Part shown: positions 12,333 through 22,156 of the stretch, piece after piece
How positions within the stretch are numbered: position 1 is the stretch's first letter
Layout: each line of letters starts with the position of its first letter
Notes under the pieces: model-generated
What the model was told of the DNA's origin: nothing
What the model saw: the letters and a program-made list of their open reading frames with translations, nothing else
Database searches by the model: none
NCBI GenBank assembly: GCA_025060595.1
Contig: JANXBX010000001.1
Span: forward strand, 84,459-148,458
DNA from: Synergistota bacterium
Lineage (GTDB): Bacteria; Synergistota; GBS-1
Direction of reading: 5' to 3'
Length of the DNA: 64,000 nt
Made by a program: the position numbers and the translations under genes

Positions 12333-13547
12333 ATGCTTGTAGTCCAGAAGTATGGTGGATCGTCAGTAGCGACCTTAGATTTAATAAGAAATGTAGCCCA
12401 AAGAGTTAAAAGAACGAAAGAAGAAGGACATGACGTAATAGTGGTTGTCTCCGCAATGGGAAAAACTACAGATGAACTATTGAAGATGGCTTATTCGCTT
12501 TCCTCTTCTCCACCAGAAAGAGAGCTCGACATGCTTGCGTCTACTGGTGAGCAAGTTTCTATAGCTCTTCTTTCTATAGCCTTGCATGAGCTTGGATGTC
12601 CAGCCATATCTTTAACTGGAGCTCAAGCAGGTATAATTACTGATAGCTGGTTCACAAGAGCAAGAATAATCAGAATGGATACATGGAAAATAAACGAAGA
12701 ACTAAGCAAAGGGAAAGTCGTCATTGTAGCAGGATTCCAGGGAATGAATGAAAAGGGAGAAATAACAACCCTTGGAAGAGGAGGATCTGACACCACAGCA
12801 GTAGCTTTAGCAGCTGCAATGAAAGCAGATGTATGTGAAATATACACCGATGTAGATGGCGTTTACACAGCGGATCCAAGAATAGTACCTGAAGCGAGAT
12901 TGCTTAAAGAGATTACTTATGATGAAATGCTCGAGATGGCTATCGCAGGAGCTAAAGTTCTACAACACAGAGCAGTAGAATTCGCCAAGAGATTTTCAGT
13001 CCCATTAAAAGTAAGGTCTTCATTTAATTATAATGAGGGAACGTGGGTGAAGGAGGAGATAAGCGTGGAAAGAAAGGGTGTCGTCACCGGAGTAACTGTT
13101 GACAAAAAGATAGCAAAGGTAACATTACTTGGGGTTCCAGATGTTCCTGGAATAGCCCATAAATTTACAAAAGCCCTGGCAGACTCCGGAATAAATATAG
13201 ATATGATAATTCAAAGCGAACCAAGAGGAGGATACAATGATATCTCCTTCACGATAGCCGAGGGGGATCTGGAAAAGGCTATTAAAATACTGAAGGAAAT
13301 GTCTGACGAAATAGGAGCAGAAGGAGTGACGGGAGACAGAGATGTGGCAAAGGTATCAATAGTAGGCGCAGGGGTATGCTCTAATCCAGAAATTCCCGCT
13401 ATCATGTTTGGAACGTTAGCTGAAAATAATATAAACATAGAGCTTATAAGCACCTCGGAAGTCCGTATATCTTGCGTTATAAGAGAGGCTAAAGCAGATA
13501 CAGCAGTGAGAGCTCTTCATAAAGCTTTCAGACTTGAGGAGGAATAA
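12333..13547 (+). CDS. lysC: Aspartokinase
   Basis: Phosphorylates aspartate, the entry step to lysine, threonine, methionine and diaminopimelate. The kinase domain (about 1-245) starts [10 protein letters not shown] and contains [18 protein letters not shown] and [15 protein letters not shown]. Two ACT regulatory domains follow, beginning near [17 protein letters not shown] and [21 protein letters not shown], so feedback control by lysine and/or threonine is likely. The length of 404 residues matches the monofunctional enzyme. It sits between thrB and asd with gaps of 1 and 5 bp. Confidence 0.96.
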   Translation: MLVVQKYGGSSVATLDLIRNVAQRVKRTKEEGHDVIVVVSAMGKTTDELLKMAYSLSSSPPERELDMLASTGEQVSIALLSIALHELGCPAISLTGAQAGIITDSWFTRARIIRMDTWKINEELSKGKVVIVAGFQGMNEKGEITTLGRGGSDTTAVALAAAMKADVCEIYTDVDGVYTADPRIVPEARLLKEITYDEMLEMAIAGAKVLQHRAVEFAKRFSVPLKVRSSFNYNEGTWVKEEISVERKGVVTGVTVDKKIAKVTLLGVPDVPGIAHKFTKALADSGINIDMIIQSEPRGGYNDISFTIAEGDLEKAIKILKEMSDEIGAEGVTGDRDVAKVSIVGAGVCSNPEIPAIMFGTLAENNINIELISTSEVRISCVIREAKADTAVRALHKAFRLEEE

Positions 13548-13552
13548 TAAAA

Positions 13553-14548
13553 ATGTACAGTATATCCGTCGTAGGGGCTACTGGAGCTGTTGGAAGGGAA
13601 ATACTTAAAGTTCTTGAGGAAAGGAGCTTTCCCGTAAAAGAACTTTACCTTTTTGCATCGGAAAAATCGGAAGGCACAGAACTTACTTTTATGGGAGAAA
13701 GAGTAAAAGTTAAAGCCTTATCTGAAGAAAATCTTAAAAGCATTAAAACAGACTTTACATTCTTTTCAGCTGGAACCTCAATAAGCCAAAAGTTTGCTCC
13801 AATAGCAGCTTCGACGGGAAGCGTAGTAATAGACAACAGCAGAGCTTTCAGATATGAGGATTGGGTTCCATTAGTAGTTCCAGAGGTCAATCCAAGAGCA
13901 GCCTTCAAGCATAAAGGAATAATAGCTAATCCAAACTGTTCAACCATACAAATGGTGGTAGCCCTAAAACCCTTACACGACTACGCAAGAGTCAAAAGGG
14001 TGGTAGTAACAACATTTCAGTCAGTGTCTGGAGCCGGATGGAGGGCAGTTTTAGAACTTCAAAACCAAATTAAAAACCCAGATGAACCTTCTTACGTAAT
14101 TCCTAAAAAGATAGCATATAATGTGGTTCCTCAAATAGATGTTTTTCTTGAGGATCTTTATACTCGAGAAGAGGATAAAATGAGAAGAGAAACAATAAAA
14201 ATAATGGAAGATCCTTTTATAAAAGTAACTGCCACTACGGTCAGGGTGCCAGTAATTAGAGGGCATTCGGAATCTATAAATATAGAGTTCGAAAGAGAGA
14301 TAAGCGTTGAGAAAGCAAGAGAACTCCTTAAAAATGCACCAGGAGTGATACTAATGGATGACCCTAAAAACGGGGTTTATCCAACCGCTCTAGATGTAGA
14401 CGGAAAAGACGAGGTTTTCGTAGGTAGAATAAGAAAAGATGAAACTATAGAGCACGGACTTAATATGTGGGTTGTAGCCGACAACCTAAGAAAGGGAGCA
14501 GCCACAAACGCTGTTCAGATAGCCCAGCTTTTAATAAAAGGAGGTTAA
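13553..14548 (+). CDS. asd: Aspartate-semialdehyde dehydrogenase
   Basis: Reduces aspartyl phosphate to the semialdehyde with NADPH. The NADP-binding loop is VVGATGAVGREILKVLEE at the start, the catalytic cysteine is Cys129 in IIANPNCSTIQMV, and VRVPVIRGHSESINIEFE carries the active-site histidine. 331 residues is the normal length. It directly follows aspartokinase, the preceding enzyme in the pathway, and precedes an aminotransferase gene by 6 bp. Confidence 0.96.
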   Translation: MYSISVVGATGAVGREILKVLEERSFPVKELYLFASEKSEGTELTFMGERVKVKALSEENLKSIKTDFTFFSAGTSISQKFAPIAASTGSVVIDNSRAFRYEDWVPLVVPEVNPRAAFKHKGIIANPNCSTIQMVVALKPLHDYARVKRVVVTTFQSVSGAGWRAVLELQNQIKNPDEPSYVIPKKIAYNVVPQIDVFLEDLYTREEDKMRRETIKIMEDPFIKVTATTVRVPVIRGHSESINIEFEREISVEKARELLKNAPGVILMDDPKNGVYPTALDVDGKDEVFVGRIRKDETIEHGLNMWVVADNLRKGAATNAVQIAQLLIKGG

Positions 14549-14554
14549 ACTTTC

Positions 14555-15757
14555 ATGGATTGGGAAAACAGATTTACAAGCTTAGCAAGAGATCGGATTA
14601 AACCTTCTGGCATTGAAAAGATGCTAAAATTAATGAGAAGCCCTGGAACGATATCTTTAGCAGCAGGCGAACCCTATCCTAAACTCTATCCAACAGAGGA
14701 ATTTAAGAAAGCCATAGCTGAAGTGATAGAAGACCAAGGGCCTCACTCTCTAAGATATACTATAGCGGGAGGTTTACCCGAACTTAAAACGTTTACAATA
14801 AACTGGTTTAAAGACTGGGGAATAATAAATAAGAACTTGACAGAGGAAAATATCCTCTTTACCCTTGGCTCTCAGCAAGCTCTCGAGATACTGGGACAAA
14901 CTTTTATTGAAAAAGGAGATGTTATTGCAGTAGAGGCTCCTACATACGCTGAAGCTATGCTCATATTCAAAAAATACCAGGCTCGCTTATTATCTATACC
15001 TATGGATGAAAACGGCATGGTGGTAGAAGACCTTGAAGATAAACTTAAAAAGGAAAAGATCAAATTTGTATATACCATTACCAACTTCCATAATCCAGCA
15101 GGCGTTACACTATCCTGGGAGAGGAGAGAAAAGCTTGTTGAACTTGCGAAAAAATATGATTTCTTCATCGTTGAAGATGATCCTTATCACTTTATGAGTT
15201 ATGAGGGAGAGGCTCTTCCATCAATTACTAAGATAGATGTTGAAAGAGTTGTATCCTTAGGAAGCTTCTCTAAAGTAATGGTTCCTGGATTAAGAATAGG
15301 TTGGATAATTGGTCCAAAAGAAGTGATTGAAAAAACGACCTTAGTTAAGTACTCTATGGAGCTTTGTCCGCCTATGATACTACAGAATGCTCTTTACAAA
15401 ATACTTATAAAGAAAGACCTTAAAGAGCATGTAAATAAACTCAGAAGCGCTTATAAGGAAAAAAGAGATGCTTTAGCTAAAGGATTAAATGAGCATCTTA
15501 AACCACTTGGAACAGAATATACCATACCTAAAGGAGGCTTTTTCTTCTGGATTAAGCTTCCCAAAGGAATCGACTCAGAAGAGCTAACACTTAAAGCTGT
15601 ACAAGAATATAAGGTAGGAATAGTTCCTGGAACAGGTTTCTTCGTAGAACCAGAAAATGGCAAAAGTTATGCGCGCTTAGCTTTTTCCCTACTTGAACCA
15701 GACCAGTTAATAGAGGGAGCCTTAAGGCTCGGTAAGGCTTTAAGCAGCTTGCTTTAA
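14555..15757 (+). CDS. PLP-dependent aminotransferase, class I/II (LysN/ARO8-like)
   Basis: A fold-type I aminotransferase of about 400 residues. The PLP lysine lies in VVSLGSFSKVMVPGLRIGW. The segments SLAAGEPYPKLYPT, YTIAGGLPELK and TITNFHNPAGVTLSWERR are typical of the 2-aminoadipate/multi-substrate branch related to MocR catalytic domains. Substrates in that branch include 2-aminoadipate, aromatic and branched-chain amino acids, and the sequence alone does not decide among them. A ribosome site (AAAGGAGG) precedes the ATG. It is the last gene of the aspartate-family operon and ends just before a strong hairpin. Confidence 0.85.
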   Translation: MDWENRFTSLARDRIKPSGIEKMLKLMRSPGTISLAAGEPYPKLYPTEEFKKAIAEVIEDQGPHSLRYTIAGGLPELKTFTINWFKDWGIINKNLTEENILFTLGSQQALEILGQTFIEKGDVIAVEAPTYAEAMLIFKKYQARLLSIPMDENGMVVEDLEDKLKKEKIKFVYTITNFHNPAGVTLSWERREKLVELAKKYDFFIVEDDPYHFMSYEGEALPSITKIDVERVVSLGSFSKVMVPGLRIGWIIGPKEVIEKTTLVKYSMELCPPMILQNALYKILIKKDLKEHVNKLRSAYKEKRDALAKGLNEHLKPLGTEYTIPKGGFFFWIKLPKGIDSEELTLKAVQEYKVGIVPGTGFFVEPENGKSYARLAFSLLEPDQLIEGALRLGKALSSLL

Positions 15758-15761
15758 AAAA

Positions 15762-15788
15762 AAGGGCTACCTCTTAAGGGTAGCCCTT
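15762..15788. terminator. Bidirectional rho-independent terminator
   Basis: Arms AAGGGCTACC (15762-15771) and GGTAGCCCTT (15779-15788) with a 7-base loop. Read on the minus strand, the stem is followed by eight T residues, ideal for ending the chemoreceptor gene. On the plus strand the following CCTCTTT is weaker and would serve the aminotransferase operon. Confidence 0.85.
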
Positions 15789-15793
15789 CCTCT

Positions 15794-17287
15794 TTATACC
15801 TTAGCTGCGATTCTTTTTTCCTCTAAAGAAGAAAGCTTCGCTAAGATCTTATTTAAGATCCCAACCATATCATTAGAAAGTCTTTCAGCCTCTTCATAAT
15901 ATTTAGAGGCGGCCTTTTTATCCTTAACTTTAACAGCTTCTATAGCTCTTTTCCCAGCATCATGAAATCTCCTATGAATATCCTCTATAGATTTCCACTC
16001 AGAAGCTATAGCTTCTATAGTAATAGGAACGGCATAGTAAAAGTGACCGAAGGCACATTTTGTATGGTCTACCTGTAATGGAAGGAGCTCCTCTTTTTCT
16101 ACAATATTCTTTAAAGTCTTAAGCCAATTTCTATGAGCCTCTATAGCTTTATTTATGATATCCATAAGCTCTCTAATAGAAATAGTATAATAGCACTCTT
16201 TTAACTTATCAAAAAGTTCTCTTATAATACCAGAAATTATGCTATCAACTTCAGAAATATATTTGGACTGCTCCATAAGATTTTGCGAAACTTTTTCCGT
16301 ACTTTCAGCAAGAGCACTTAGATGTTCAGCATCCTTAGCTAAAGAATCCATAGCGGCTTTAACCTCCTCAGAAGAAGCAGTTATAGTCTCAGCAGACTGA
16401 CTTATCTCTTCTATGCTCTTTGAAATATCATAAAACATATCAATATTCTTCTTAATAGTGTCACTGACCACATCTATTTTCTCACTCATCCTATTAGTTG
16501 CGTTTGTCGTTTCCTTCAAGCTCTTTTCGCTCTCTCCAGCTTTTTCCTGAATGCTCTTGGTAAACTGACGCATCTCATTAAGATTATTCTTAGTGCTTTC
16601 AGCGAGCTTCCTTATCTCATCAGCAACAACAGCAAAGCCTCTTCCCGCTTCTCCAGCACGAGCAGCTTCTATCGCAGCATTAAGGGCAAGAAGGTTCGTC
16701 TGTTCTGCAACCTGTTCGACACTCCCCACGATGTCCTCTACCCTTCGTATCAATTTTATTAATTCTCCCATAGTATTAGCCATAGATTCAGCCTGAGAAA
16801 CAAGAGCCTCCTTAAGCGAATTAATCTCGAAAAGAAGCTTTATACTTTCGTCGTTCTTCTGTTGAAGTGTTTCAGCTCCTTCCCTCAAACTTGCAAGCTT
16901 ATTAGTTATAACTTGTATAGATCGAGTGACCTCATCCATACCTGCGGTAGTTTCCTCAACAACAGCTAAGTTAGATTGACTCAAAGAGGACATATCCTGT
17001 ACAAGCTCCTTCAAACGATTGGAAATATGACTCGTTTCTAAATCAAACCTGCTCATATCAGTTACAGTAGAAAGTAGCTTTCGAGCTATTTCTCCAGCTT
17101 TACTTTCCACCTCAAAAATTGATTCGAATGTCTTAAAAAGCCTCTCATGAGGAGCATAACCTATTCTAGGCTTCTCCATCGCCTTTCCTTTCCTCAATGC
17201 ATCAACATATTCTAATACTCTCAAAGCCTCCTTACAACGAGGAGAAAGACCCCCAAAACCTAAAATCTCTCTTAACCTACCAAGCAT
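15794..17287 (-). CDS. Cytoplasmic methyl-accepting chemotaxis protein with CZB zinc-binding domain
   Basis: A chemoreceptor without membrane segments. The signalling hairpin tip [20 protein letters not shown] followed by [19 protein letters not shown] is unmistakable. The last 140 residues look like a chemoreceptor zinc-binding (CZB) domain: His in AHRNWLKTL, Cys in [15 protein letters not shown] and a His pair in [11 protein letters not shown] domains elsewhere sense zinc or oxidants such as hypochlorite. The start is taken as ATG 17287 because GGAGGTG lies 9 bases before it; a GTG at 17299 is part of that ribosome site. It follows four nucleoside-type ABC transporter genes in the same direction, and the gap to the last one is 15 bp. 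Confidence 0.9.
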   Translation of the reverse strand: MLGRLREILGFGGLSPRCKEALRVLEYVDALRKGKAMEKPRIGYAPHERLFKTFESIFEVESKAGEIARKLLSTVTDMSRFDLETSHISNRLKELVQDMSSLSQSNLAVVEETTAGMDEVTRSIQVITNKLASLREGAETLQQKNDESIKLLFEINSLKEALVSQAESMANTMGELIKLIRRVEDIVGSVEQVAEQTNLLALNAAIEAARAGEAGRGFAVVADEIRKLAESTKNNLNEMRQFTKSIQEKAGESEKSLKETTNATNRMSEKIDVVSDTIKKNIDMFYDISKSIEEISQSAETITASSEEVKAAMDSLAKDAEHLSALAESTEKVSQNLMEQSKYISEVDSIISGIIRELFDKLKECYYTISIRELMDIINKAIEAHRNWLKTLKNIVEKEELLPLQVDHTKCAFGHFYYAVPITIEAIASEWKSIEDIHRRFHDAGKRAIEAVKVKDKKAASKYYEEAERLSNDMVGILNKILAKLSSLEEKRIAAKV

Positions 17288-17302
17288 ACCTTTTAACACC
17301 TC

Positions 17303-18226
17303 CTAATACTCCCTCTCCTCTCTCGCGTAAGGCTTCATCAAAGCAGTAGGAGCTCCTATCCTTTTCCTAACGCTTTCACTAGATATAAACGAAAGGACAA
17401 CTATGGTTAACACATAAGGAAGCATCATAAGCAGATGAGGAGAAATTTCTGCTCCCATAGCTTGTATCCTAAGCTGAAGAGAAGCCATTCCACCAAACAA
17501 ATAGGAAGCTAACAAAGCCCTTAATGGATCCCATGCAGAAAATATAACTAATGCTACAGCTATCCAACCTCGTCCCGCACTCATGTTCTCTATCCACATA
17601 GAAGTGTAAGCTAAGGAAAGATAAGCTCCACCCAAGGCTGTAAGCATTCCTCCCAGGGTGACATGTAAATATCTAACCTTAGCAACATTTATACCAACAG
17701 CATCAGCGCTCCTAGGATCTTCACCAACGGCCCTTAAACTCATCCCTAACTTTGTCTTAAAAATATAAAACCAAGATAGAGGAACGAGAAAGTATGTTAA
17801 ATACACCAATGGATCATGGCTAAACAAAACTTTTCCGATAAAAGGAACATGACTTAGAAACGGTATATATAGAGAAGAAAACTGTGGGGCCGTTTTACCT
17901 ATAAAAGCCTGTCCATAATAACCGCTTATCCCCATTCCCAACATGGTCAAAGCTAACCCAGCAACAACTTGATTAACCCTAAAACTCACGGTTAGAAAAG
18001 CAAAAAGCAGAGCCAAAGCCCCACCAGTTAAAAGAGCCAGTAATACACCAAACCAAACCGAAGATGCAAGATAAGAGCCAATAAATCCAGCCAAAGCTCC
18101 AACAAGCATAAGCCCTTCTAACCCTAAATTAAGGACTCCAGATCTTTCAGCAAAAATCTCTCCTAATGTAGCATAAAGAAGGGGTGTTCCTGCCCTAATA
18201 GCAGCAGTAAAAATAGCCTCAAGCAA
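17303..18226 (-). CDS. BMP-family ABC transporter permease (nucleoside type), second permease
   Basis: An inner-membrane permease of the nucleoside/BMP importer family (NupQ/YufQ-like). 307 residues with about eight to nine hydrophobic helices; the N-terminus GTPLLYATLGEIFAERSGVLNLGLEGLML is diagnostic, as is LRAVGEDPRSADAVGINV, which forms the coupling loop to the ATPase. TTG start at 18226 behind GAGGTGAG. It pairs with the permease encoded 11 bp upstream. Ligand is probably a nucleoside, inferred from family members. Confidence 0.9.
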   Translation of the reverse strand: MLEAIFTAAIRAGTPLLYATLGEIFAERSGVLNLGLEGLMLVGALAGFIGSYLASSVWFGVLLALLTGGALALLFAFLTVSFRVNQVVAGLALTMLGMGISGYYGQAFIGKTAPQFSSLYIPFLSHVPFIGKVLFSHDPLVYLTYFLVPLSWFYIFKTKLGMSLRAVGEDPRSADAVGINVAKVRYLHVTLGGMLTALGGAYLSLAYTSMWIENMSAGRGWIAVALVIFSAWDPLRALLASYLFGGMASLQLRIQAMGAEISPHLLMMLPYVLTIVVLSFISSESVRKRIGAPTALMKPYAREEREY

Positions 18227-18237
18227 AATATCTCACC

Positions 18238-19293
18238 TCACAAATTCAATCTAATTCTATATCTTATCAGAACATCTCCTATTAAAACACAGAAAAACAA
18301 TATCCCTTGAAATATGTAAACCACAGAAGTAGGCACTTTCATAACAATTTGTAATATTTCACATCCAACAAAGATACCACCTAAGAAGAAGGAGACAAAA
18401 AGCGCCGCTATAGGATTTAACCTCGAAAGCCATGCTACTATTATAGCTGTATAGCCATAGCCGGGTGAGAAAGCATGTTGAAGCCTGTGCTGAACTCCCA
18501 TAGCATAAAGCGCTCCAGAAAGCCCTGCTATTCCACCACTAAGCACAAGAGTTAATATAATGTTTCTTTTAACATTCATACCTGAACAAAAAGCCACGTC
18601 AGGATTATCTCCTATCACCTTTATTTCATACCCCAATTTTGTGCGTTCCAAAACCACTCTCAGAACAATAGCTAAAACTATGGGAACTAAAACACCGATA
18701 TGAACCTTCCCCCACAGGTAAGGAAGCTTAGCTGACTCAGGAAAGATAGCGGTCATAGGAAATCCAAAACTAGCAGGATCTCTCCAAGAACCATAAACTA
18801 AATAATCGACCCATAGCATAGCTATATAGTTAAGCATTAAAGTTACTACTATCTCATCTGCACCAAGACAAACTTTCATAAGAGCAGGTATAAGAGCCCA
18901 CAAGCTTCCACCAATAAAACCCCCTAAAGGCAAAAGAAACAACAAAAAAATATGCGGAAGATGAGGAAACCAAAACAAAGCTAATAAAGTCGTAACCATA
19001 GCCCCTAAATAAAACTGACCCTCTCCACCTATATTCCAAACCTTCATCCTAAAAGCCAATATTAGTCCCAGACCTATCGTAGAAAGGGCTGAGAATTTTA
19101 TTAAACTTCCCTCTAATCCCACCTTCTTAGCAAAGGCCCAAAAGAACATAGTCTTATAAGCACCAAAAGGATCTCTCCCAGTAATAAGCATAAACAGAGT
19201 GAATATTAAAAAAGCTAAGATAACTGACATAAACATAATTGAAACTTCTAAAACCTTACTGCTTTCAATCCTCGGTTCGAATTTCAATTTCAT
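18238..19293 (-). CDS. BMP-family ABC transporter permease (nucleoside type), first permease
   Basis: A NupP/YufP-like permease of 351 residues. Its helices include GRDPFGAYKTMFFWAF early on and FRMKVWNIGGEGQFYLGAM, the conserved motif of this permease class. EIKVIGDNPDVAFCSGMNV is the cytoplasmic coupling loop. The ATG overlaps the stop of the ATPase gene by 4 bp. Together with the companion permease it forms the transmembrane channel of the importer. Confidence 0.9.
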   Translation of the reverse strand: MKLKFEPRIESSKVLEVSIMFMSVILAFLIFTLFMLITGRDPFGAYKTMFFWAFAKKVGLEGSLIKFSALSTIGLGLILAFRMKVWNIGGEGQFYLGAMVTTLLALFWFPHLPHIFLLFLLPLGGFIGGSLWALIPALMKVCLGADEIVVTLMLNYIAMLWVDYLVYGSWRDPASFGFPMTAIFPESAKLPYLWGKVHIGVLVPIVLAIVLRVVLERTKLGYEIKVIGDNPDVAFCSGMNVKRNIILTLVLSGGIAGLSGALYAMGVQHRLQHAFSPGYGYTAIIVAWLSRLNPIAALFVSFFLGGIFVGCEILQIVMKVPTSVVYIFQGILFFCVLIGDVLIRYRIRLNL

Positions 19294-20840
19294 CCTTCCT
19301 TCTCCCCTAACCCAGCCATAAGCATTCCAATTTCATAAATACACTCCTCTTTTGGAGGAAAGTCACCATAGAGCTTGCCTTCATAAATAACTTTCACTCT
19401 ATCGGATAAATCAAATATCTCATCCAAATCTCCAGCTAAGAGTAAAACAGCCGCTCCAGCAGATGCCACATCAAGTATTTTCTCATAAACAAATTCAGTA
19501 GCACCCACATCGAGCCCCCATGTCGGGTGAAAAGCTATCAAAAGCTTTACTTTGCCTTCAAGCTCCCTCGCAAGGATTAATCTCTGAAGATTCCCTCCAG
19601 AAAGAAGCTTAGCAGGCGCATTTTTATCAGTAACCTTAATATCATATTTTTCTATCAAGGAATCAGCAACCTCTTCCATACGCTCAAGATTCAAGAAAAA
19701 CTTTCTTGAAAAATAAGGCCTTCTATAGCTCTTAAGGAAAAGATTTTCAATAACCGTCAAATTAGGAGCTATCCCATGCTTTATTCTGTCCTCTGGAATG
19801 AAACTCCCACCTTTATCTATAAAAACCCTTGCACCTTTGTTAGTGATATCCTCTCCATCTAAAATTACTTTGCCACTTGAAGCTTTTCTTAGACCCACTA
19901 AAACTTCAGCAAGCTCCCTCTGCCCGTTACCTGTAACACCAGCTATACCAAGTATCTCTCCCTGTCTTATTGAAAAAGATACCCCTTTTAAAGCTTTAAC
20001 CCCCTTATCATTATAAGCCTCAAGGCCTTCAACCTGAAAAACTACATCTCCAAAGCTTTTTAACCTCTTTTTAACCTTAAAAAGTACCTCCCTACCCACC
20101 ATCATCTTAGCAAGTTCAGGCGGAGACGTTTTCTGCTTATCCACAGTATCTACAACCAATCCCTTTCTCATAACTGTTACTCTATCAGATATTCTCATAA
20201 CCTCATTAAGCTTATGAGAAATAAAGATAATTGCTTTACCTTCTTCTTTAAACTTACTTAACATAGAAAAAAGAGCCTCTACCTCCTGAGGTGTTAAAAC
20301 AGCAGTAGGCTCATCTAAAATTAATATATCTACATCTCTAACAAGAAGCTTAAGAATCTCAACCTTTTGCATCTCCCCCACGGAAAGTTGCCAAACTTTA
20401 GCATTGGGATCAATAGAAAGCCCATAAACTTGAGAGATCTCTTTTAATCTTGAAGCTACTTCCTTAGAAGAAACCCCTTTAAGGCCTAAGGCAATATTTT
20501 CAACCACAGAAAAAGAGGGAACAAGAGTAAAATTTTGTTGTACCATACCTATACCAAGGGAGAGCGCCTTAGCAGGAGAAGATATTTCTTCTTTCTTACC
20601 CTTTACCCAGATCTCTCCTGCATCAGGTTGATACAATCCATAAAGTACATTAACAAGCGTAGTTTTCCCTGCCCCATTTTCCCCTAAAAGAGCATGGACT
20701 TCACCGAACTTGAGGTCAAAATTAACTCCCCTATTAGCTATAACCCCAGGAAATTTCTTAACTATTCCTTTAAGTACTACAGCAAAAGAATTAGGGGAAG
20801 GAATGCTTTTCCTTCCTTCCCCTTTAATTTGAGCTTCCAT
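19290..20840 (-). CDS. BMP-family ABC transporter ATP-binding protein
   Basis: A tandem ATPase with two ABC domains, 516 residues, as in NupO/YufO and sugar importers. The first half has Walker A LLGENGAGKTT, signature QLSVGEMQKVEILK and Walker B DILILDEPTAVLTP. The second half has a modified Walker A (GVTGNGQRELAEVLVG), signature LSGGNLQRLILAREL and a degenerate Walker B (LLIAFHPTWGLD), the normal asymmetry of this class. The start shares a base with the stop of the binding-protein gene, and the end overlaps the first permease by 4 bp. Confidence 0.93.
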   Translation of the reverse strand: MEAQIKGEGRKSIPSPNSFAVVLKGIVKKFPGVIANRGVNFDLKFGEVHALLGENGAGKTTLVNVLYGLYQPDAGEIWVKGKKEEISSPAKALSLGIGMVQQNFTLVPSFSVVENIALGLKGVSSKEVASRLKEISQVYGLSIDPNAKVWQLSVGEMQKVEILKLLVRDVDILILDEPTAVLTPQEVEALFSMLSKFKEEGKAIIFISHKLNEVMRISDRVTVMRKGLVVDTVDKQKTSPPELAKMMVGREVLFKVKKRLKSFGDVVFQVEGLEAYNDKGVKALKGVSFSIRQGEILGIAGVTGNGQRELAEVLVGLRKASSGKVILDGEDITNKGARVFIDKGGSFIPEDRIKHGIAPNLTVIENLFLKSYRRPYFSRKFFLNLERMEEVADSLIEKYDIKVTDKNAPAKLLSGGNLQRLILARELEGKVKLLIAFHPTWGLDVGATEFVYEKILDVASAGAAVLLLAGDLDEIFDLSDRVKVIYEGKLYGDFPPKEECIYEIGMLMAGLGEKEG

Positions 20841-21922
20841 TATTTCTTTGGGATCTTTCCTATCACTCCTTCAACAAAGTAGTTCATCTCGCGAAGTTCG
20901 CTATCTGTGGCAACCTTACCATCAGGAATTCTTACTTTACCATCCTGATCAACTATTGGACCAGTAAAAGGATTAAACTTGCCCGAAACGATAAGCTCCT
21001 TATATTTTAAAACCTCATTTCTTACGTCTTCAGGAACCATAGGGCCAAAGGGAGCTAAACCAACTACACCCTTATCCATCCCCCACCATATATCCTCGCT
21101 TTTCCATTTACCTTCTAAAACATTTTTAATAACATAAGCATATATTACGCCCCAGTTCCATACAGGAGCAGTTAAGTGTGCCTTCGGCGCAAAAGCGCTC
21201 ATATCAGAATTATAACCTATAGAGTATACCCCCTTTTCCTGCGCTGCTTGTTGAGGAGCTGGTGAGTCCTGATGTTGAGCTATAACGTCACAACCAGCTT
21301 CTATTAAACTTAAGGCTGCTTCCTTCTCCGTAGCTGGGTCATACCAAGTGTTAGTCCAAACCACATGAACCGTAACTTTAGGGTTAACCTTCCTCGCACC
21401 CAAGGTAAAAGCATTTATTCCTCTTATAACCTCAGGTATAGGGTGAGCTGCAACATAGCCAAGCTTATTGCTCTTAGTCATTCTACCAGCTACAATACCA
21501 CTCAAAAAGCGAGCTTCCTCAATCTTCCCAAAATAAATACCAACATTTGGAGCCATCTTAAATCCAGAACAGTGCATAAAGACTACATTGGGGTACTTTT
21601 TCGCTACCTCAATCGTAGGATCCATAAAACCGTAACTTGTTGTAAATATAACCTTACATCCCATGGCTACAAGATGCTCTATGGCTCTTGCAGCTTCAGC
21701 TCCTTCAGGAACCGATTCAAGATATACAGTTTCAACGTTCGGAAACTGCTTCTCAAGGTACTTCCTCCCTTGATCATGAGCGTAAGTCCAACCAGCATCA
21801 CCAACAGGGCCAACATAAACAAACCCAACCTTAAGCTTCTCCTGAGCAGCAAGAACCGACACACCGAAAGAGCCAAAAGACAAAGCAAAAACCAATAAAC
21901 CTACTAACCATAACTTTTTCAA
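20840..21922 (-). CDS. BMP-family periplasmic nucleoside-binding protein
   Basis: The solute receptor of the importer. The mature part begins around AAQEKLKVGFVYVGPVGDAGWTYAHDQG, a hallmark of the BMP family. The signal peptide has no lipobox cysteine, so it is likely a soluble periplasmic protein. I start it at TTG 21922, six bases after GGAGGTG; a GTG at 21931 lies within the ribosome site. First gene of SBP-ATPase-permease-permease-chemoreceptor. Nucleosides are the expected ligands from characterised relatives. Confidence 0.9.
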   Translation of the reverse strand: MKKLWLVGLLVFALSFGSFGVSVLAAQEKLKVGFVYVGPVGDAGWTYAHDQGRKYLEKQFPNVETVYLESVPEGAEAARAIEHLVAMGCKVIFTTSYGFMDPTIEVAKKYPNVVFMHCSGFKMAPNVGIYFGKIEEARFLSGIVAGRMTKSNKLGYVAAHPIPEVIRGINAFTLGARKVNPKVTVHVVWTNTWYDPATEKEAALSLIEAGCDVIAQHQDSPAPQQAAQEKGVYSIGYNSDMSAFAPKAHLTAPVWNWGVIYAYVIKNVLEGKWKSEDIWWGMDKGVVGLAPFGPMVPEDVRNEVLKYKELIVSGKFNPFTGPIVDQDGKVRIPDGKVATDSELREMNYFVEGVIGKIPKK

Positions 21923-22156
21923 GAGATACACCTCCTTTGTTATTTTATTTTATCACCTCAAACTAAGATAGATATTCCACCTGCTTTATTCTCTTCTAAA
22001 TCAGAAGAAATACGAAAATAACCCTTCCTATCTATAAAGTTAGCTATCCTTCTAAAATAAAGATAACGACAAACAGCATAAAATTTAGGAACCCTTTCAC
22101 ACTTACGTTAGCGTATACACTTTCTTTTCAACAAATGAAGCTTTAAACACCTTCAA
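21923..22156 (-). other. Leader region of the nucleoside transporter operon, no gene seen
   Basis: About 230 bases between the orphan binding-protein gene and the transporter operon. It contains a small stem, TCTTCT/AGAAGA (near 21990-22010), and no purine-riboswitch core, intrinsic terminator or consensus promoter that I can defend. Expression of the operon must start here or upstream. Confidence 0.4.

Noticed and set aside
21923-22156. Purine riboswitch before the nucleoside transporter operon
   Set aside because: No purine aptamer core or terminator was found, only one weak stem.
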